A DNA stretch of 5,670 nucleotides from Synechococcales cyanobacterium PMM_0002. GTDB lineage: Bacteria > Cyanobacteriota > Cyanobacteriia > Elainellales > Elainellaceae. The translations under genes were made by a program, and so were the position numbers. Where the stretch lies: assembly GCA_949127925.1 (NCBI GenBank), contig CASBQX010000141.1:1-5670 (forward strand). Direction: 5' to 3'. The notes under the pieces are model-generated. The model made no database searches. It was not told the DNA's origin and saw nothing but the letters and a program-made list of their open reading frames with translations. Position 1 is the stretch's first letter. Every line of letters begins with the position of its first letter. Positions 5,495 to 5,670 of this stretch are shown piece by piece.

Positions 5495-5535
5495 AAAGCA
5501 CCTGAGTGAATTGATCAATTCAGCCAGGTGCTTTT
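5495..5535. terminator. Intrinsic terminator after nadC, possibly bidirectional
   Basis: AAAGCACCTG (5495-5504) pairs with CAGGTGCTTT (5525-5534). After a 2x2 internal loop, TGAATT (5507-5512) pairs with AATTCA (5517-5522) around GATC. A short T run (5532-5535) follows on the + strand. On the - strand the A-rich 5' side reads as GCTTTATTT, so it could also stop transcription entering from the right. It begins 18 bp after the nadC stop. Confidence 0.88.
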
Positions 5536-5551
5536 AAAACTTTAAGAGTCC

Positions 5552-5605
5552 GTCAACGACCCACCGCTAATCGGAGTACCGATCTAGCGGGGGCTTGAAG
5601 AGCCC
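5552..5605 (-). mobile_element. Possible right end of an IS200/IS605-like element (guide-RNA 3' end)
   Basis: On the - strand a strong hairpin (5590-5564) is followed 7 nt later by TTGAC (5556-5552). The stem pairs CCGCTAATCGG (5564-5574) with CCGAT, a bulged C5584 and TAGCGG (5579-5590) around loop AGTA. A second hairpin, GGGCT-TGAAG-AGCCC, lies next to it at 5591-5605. In IS605-group elements such as ISDra2 a subterminal hairpin precedes a TTGAC cleavage site at the right end, and the TnpB gene ends in or next to it. A - strand frame open from the window edge (5668) stops inside the hairpin (stop 5569-5567) and ends in LFKPPLDRYSD. This is only loosely like a TnpB tail and too short to judge. 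An unrelated structured RNA is the main alternative. Confidence 0.3.
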
Positions 5606-5670
5606 AGAGTTGACCCGCCTAAGTCGAAAGACTCCGTTCAGAGCAAGAGTTAAGCCAAATTTCCTACCTT

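Noticed and set aside
1..5670. CRISPR array, tRNA or rRNA, prophage or defence genes
   Set aside because: The repeats present are contiguous tandem units without spacers. No cloverleaf or rRNA segment is recognisable, and the coding content is housekeeping and transport genes.

Overview
The window looks like cyanobacterial chromosome, probably from a filamentous, Leptolyngbya-like lineage, although the genus is a guess. The main evidence is the HIP1 octamer GCGATCGC, which I count at 11 sites in 5670 bp, against about 0.09 expected for random sequence of even composition. Supporting signs are short tandem repeats between genes, weak or absent Shine-Dalgarno sequences on several genes, and ClpP and NadC proteins of cyanobacterial type.

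Positions 149-2920 hold a compact three-gene ABC importer on the + strand: a lipoprotein substrate-binding protein, an ATPase with a C-terminal half-CBS region, and one permease. The proteins resemble the OpuC / YehZYXW (OsmU) branch of glycine betaine and osmoprotectant importers. The order matches yehZ-X-W, with no counterpart of the second permease YehY. Each gap in the operon carries short repeats: a 25-bp repeat before the binding protein, a 12-bp direct repeat before the ATPase, and five TCATCCT heptamers before the permease.

A small cysteine-containing protein of unknown function lies at 2917-3174 on the - strand. It is convergent with the permease and overlaps its stop by 4 nt. A 245-bp divergent intergenic region follows, with a perfect 7-bp inverted repeat, and then a 113-aa protein of unknown function with a strong ribosome-binding site (3420-3761).

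Positions 3865-5476 hold clpP (catalytic protease subunit, full Ser-His-Asp triad) and nadC (quinolinate phosphoribosyltransferase, NAD synthesis). A 121-bp spacer with a 13-bp-stem palindrome separates them. An intrinsic terminator follows nadC and could work in both directions.

The last 130 bases contain no convincing complete gene. Read on the - strand, they show a bulged 11-bp hairpin followed 7 nt later by TTGAC, which could be the right end (and guide-RNA 3' end) of an IS200/IS605-type element lying beyond the window. I found no clear new defence or biosynthetic system. The points most worth checking are this putative transposon end, the clpP-nadC palindrome, the inverted repeat before clpP, and the single-permease importer.
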